The notes under the pieces were generated by a model. The model had not been told where the DNA came from. It ran no database searches and saw nothing but the letters and a program-made list of their open reading frames with translations. Below, in pieces: positions 6,389 to 7,166 of a stretch of 7,166 bases of DNA. The DNA comes from Acetobacterium sp. GTDB lineage: Bacteria; Bacillota; Clostridia; Eubacteriales; Eubacteriaceae. The translations under genes and the position numbers were made by a program. The stretch lies in assembly GCA_022013395.1 (NCBI GenBank), contig JAKLQL010000279.1:1-7166 (forward strand). Direction: 5' to 3'. How positions within the stretch are numbered: the stretch's first letter is position 1; every line of letters starts with the position of its first letter.

Positions 6389-7166
6389 CTATTGTAGTTG
6401 TTTAAAGACGATCTCTGTGACCTCGCTCATTTTTGAAACAGACTGAATATGTAAAGCCTCCAATACAACACTTGGAACATCTTCCAGGTCTTTTTCATTT
6501 TCTTTTGGTAAAATAATTTCTTTAATACCGGCGCGATGAGCAGCCGTTAGTTTTTCACGAAGTCCGCCAATTGGCAAAACTCGACCGCTTAAGGTTATTT
6601 CCCCGGTCATGGCCAGGTTTTGTGGTACAGGGACATTAGTGAGCGATGAAATAAGTGCCGTTGTAACCGTAATCCCCGCTGAAGGGCCATCTTTAGGTAC
6701 TGCCCCTTCCGGCACATGTAAATGAATATCCTTCTTTGTGTAGAAATCAGATTCGATTCCCAAAACGCTTGCCTGAGAACGAATATAACTGATTCCAGCC
6801 TTGATCGACTCTTTCATAACATCACCCAATTGACCGGTGATTTCAATTTTTCCGGTGCCATCGACAACAATCACTTCAATTTGCAGGGTATCCCCCCCAA
6901 CGGGTGTCCAGGCCAGACCATTGACCAGACCCACTTCTTTTTTATTACCGACAGTATCAAATGAATAGCGATGCTTTCCTAAGAATTTTTCAAGGTTTTT
7001 TTGTGTGATACTGATGCTTTTTTTCTTTTTTTCGACAATTTCTTTTGCCGCCACGCGACAGATCTGGGCAATTTTTCGTTCCAGCTCCCGGACGCCAGAC
7101 TCTCTGGTATAATACTCGATGGTATTCTTTATCACCGCTTCACTGAACTTACAAGTTGATTTTTTC
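6389..7166 (-). CDS. lon: ATP-dependent protease Lon, C-terminal part (gene runs off the right edge)
   Basis: The frame is open from the right edge to a TAG at 6389, giving 258 codons, about one third of a Lon of roughly 770-800 residues. The true start lies outside; the GTG at 7133-7135 is an internal valine. The visible part begins in the AAA+ lid ([18 protein letters not shown]), crosses a basic linker, and includes the complete S16 protease domain. [16 protein letters not shown] and [11 protein letters not shown] precede the catalytic serine in [10 protein letters not shown] (codon 6680-6682). The catalytic lysine is in [16 protein letters not shown] (codon 6551-6553). They are 43 residues apart, the same spacing as Ser679 and Lys722 of E. 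coli Lon. Lon degrades misfolded and regulatory proteins in the cytoplasm. ysxC follows 38 bases later. A lysine-rich stretch near 6995-7033 is encoded by three runs of seven As. Confidence 0.97.
   Translation of the reverse strand, partial: KKSTCKFSEAVIKNTIEYYTRESGVRELERKIAQICRVAAKEIVEKKKKSISITQKNLEKFLGKHRYSFDTVGNKKEVGLVNGLAWTPVGGDTLQIEVIVVDGTGKIEITGQLGDVMKESIKAGISYIRSQASVLGIESDFYTKKDIHLHVPEGAVPKDGPSAGITVTTALISSLTNVPVPQNLAMTGEITLSGRVLPIGGLREKLTAAHRAGIKEIILPKENEKDLEDVPSVVLEALHIQSVSKMSEVTEIVFKQLQ

Noticed and set aside
1..7166. Mobile element, CRISPR array, toxin-antitoxin, defence island or a new multi-gene system
   Set aside because: Every stretch over about 130 bases is a recognised housekeeping gene in one direction. 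There are no repeat arrays, integrase or transposase motifs, or genes of unusual composition.

Overview
This window is a run of seven housekeeping genes, all on the minus strand and tightly packed. In order of transcription (right to left) they are lon (3' part only), ysxC/engB, queG, gltX, secD, secF and recJ (5' part only). The base composition is AT-leaning (roughly 40% GC by eye), Shine-Dalgarno sites are strong and GGAGG-like, and lon sits directly upstream of ysxC as in Bacillus and relatives. SecD and SecF are separate proteins, unlike the fused SecDF of Bacillus subtilis. Together these suggest a Bacillota genome, more likely a clostridium than a bacillus. An Acetobacterium/Eubacterium-type organism is possible, but that is a guess.

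Right block (about 5730-7166): the C-terminal 258 residues of the ATP-dependent protease Lon with an intact Ser-Lys dyad, then the ribosome-assembly GTPase YsxC 38 nt downstream. A terminator-like hairpin (5732-5757) lies 8 nt after the ysxC stop codon. Middle block (4757-5701): queG, the cobalamin- and iron-sulfur-dependent last enzyme of queuosine synthesis, starts only 30 nt beyond that hairpin. It has either read-through transcription or a promoter hidden in the ysxC end.

Left block (952-4744): a well delimited transcription unit. A TGATATAAT extended -10 box lies just after queG. It is followed by gltX (glutamyl-tRNA synthetase), secD 28 nt later and secF 13 nt after secD, then a GC-rich hairpin with a short T tract. 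SecD and SecF form the proton-driven accessory part of the Sec translocase, so this unit joins a translation enzyme to protein export. secF very probably starts at a GTG (position 1903), which has an excellent ribosome binding site overlapping the secD stop codon. At the left edge, recJ (single-strand 5'-3' exonuclease) begins at 884 and runs off the window with its DHH-family motifs intact.

There is no gene-free stretch longer than about 130 bases. I see no mobile element, CRISPR array, RNA gene, phage gene or defence gene, and no evidence of an undescribed system. The second-look items are fine-scale: start-site choice, transcription-unit structure, a few residue-level oddities and two frameshift-prone A-runs in lon.
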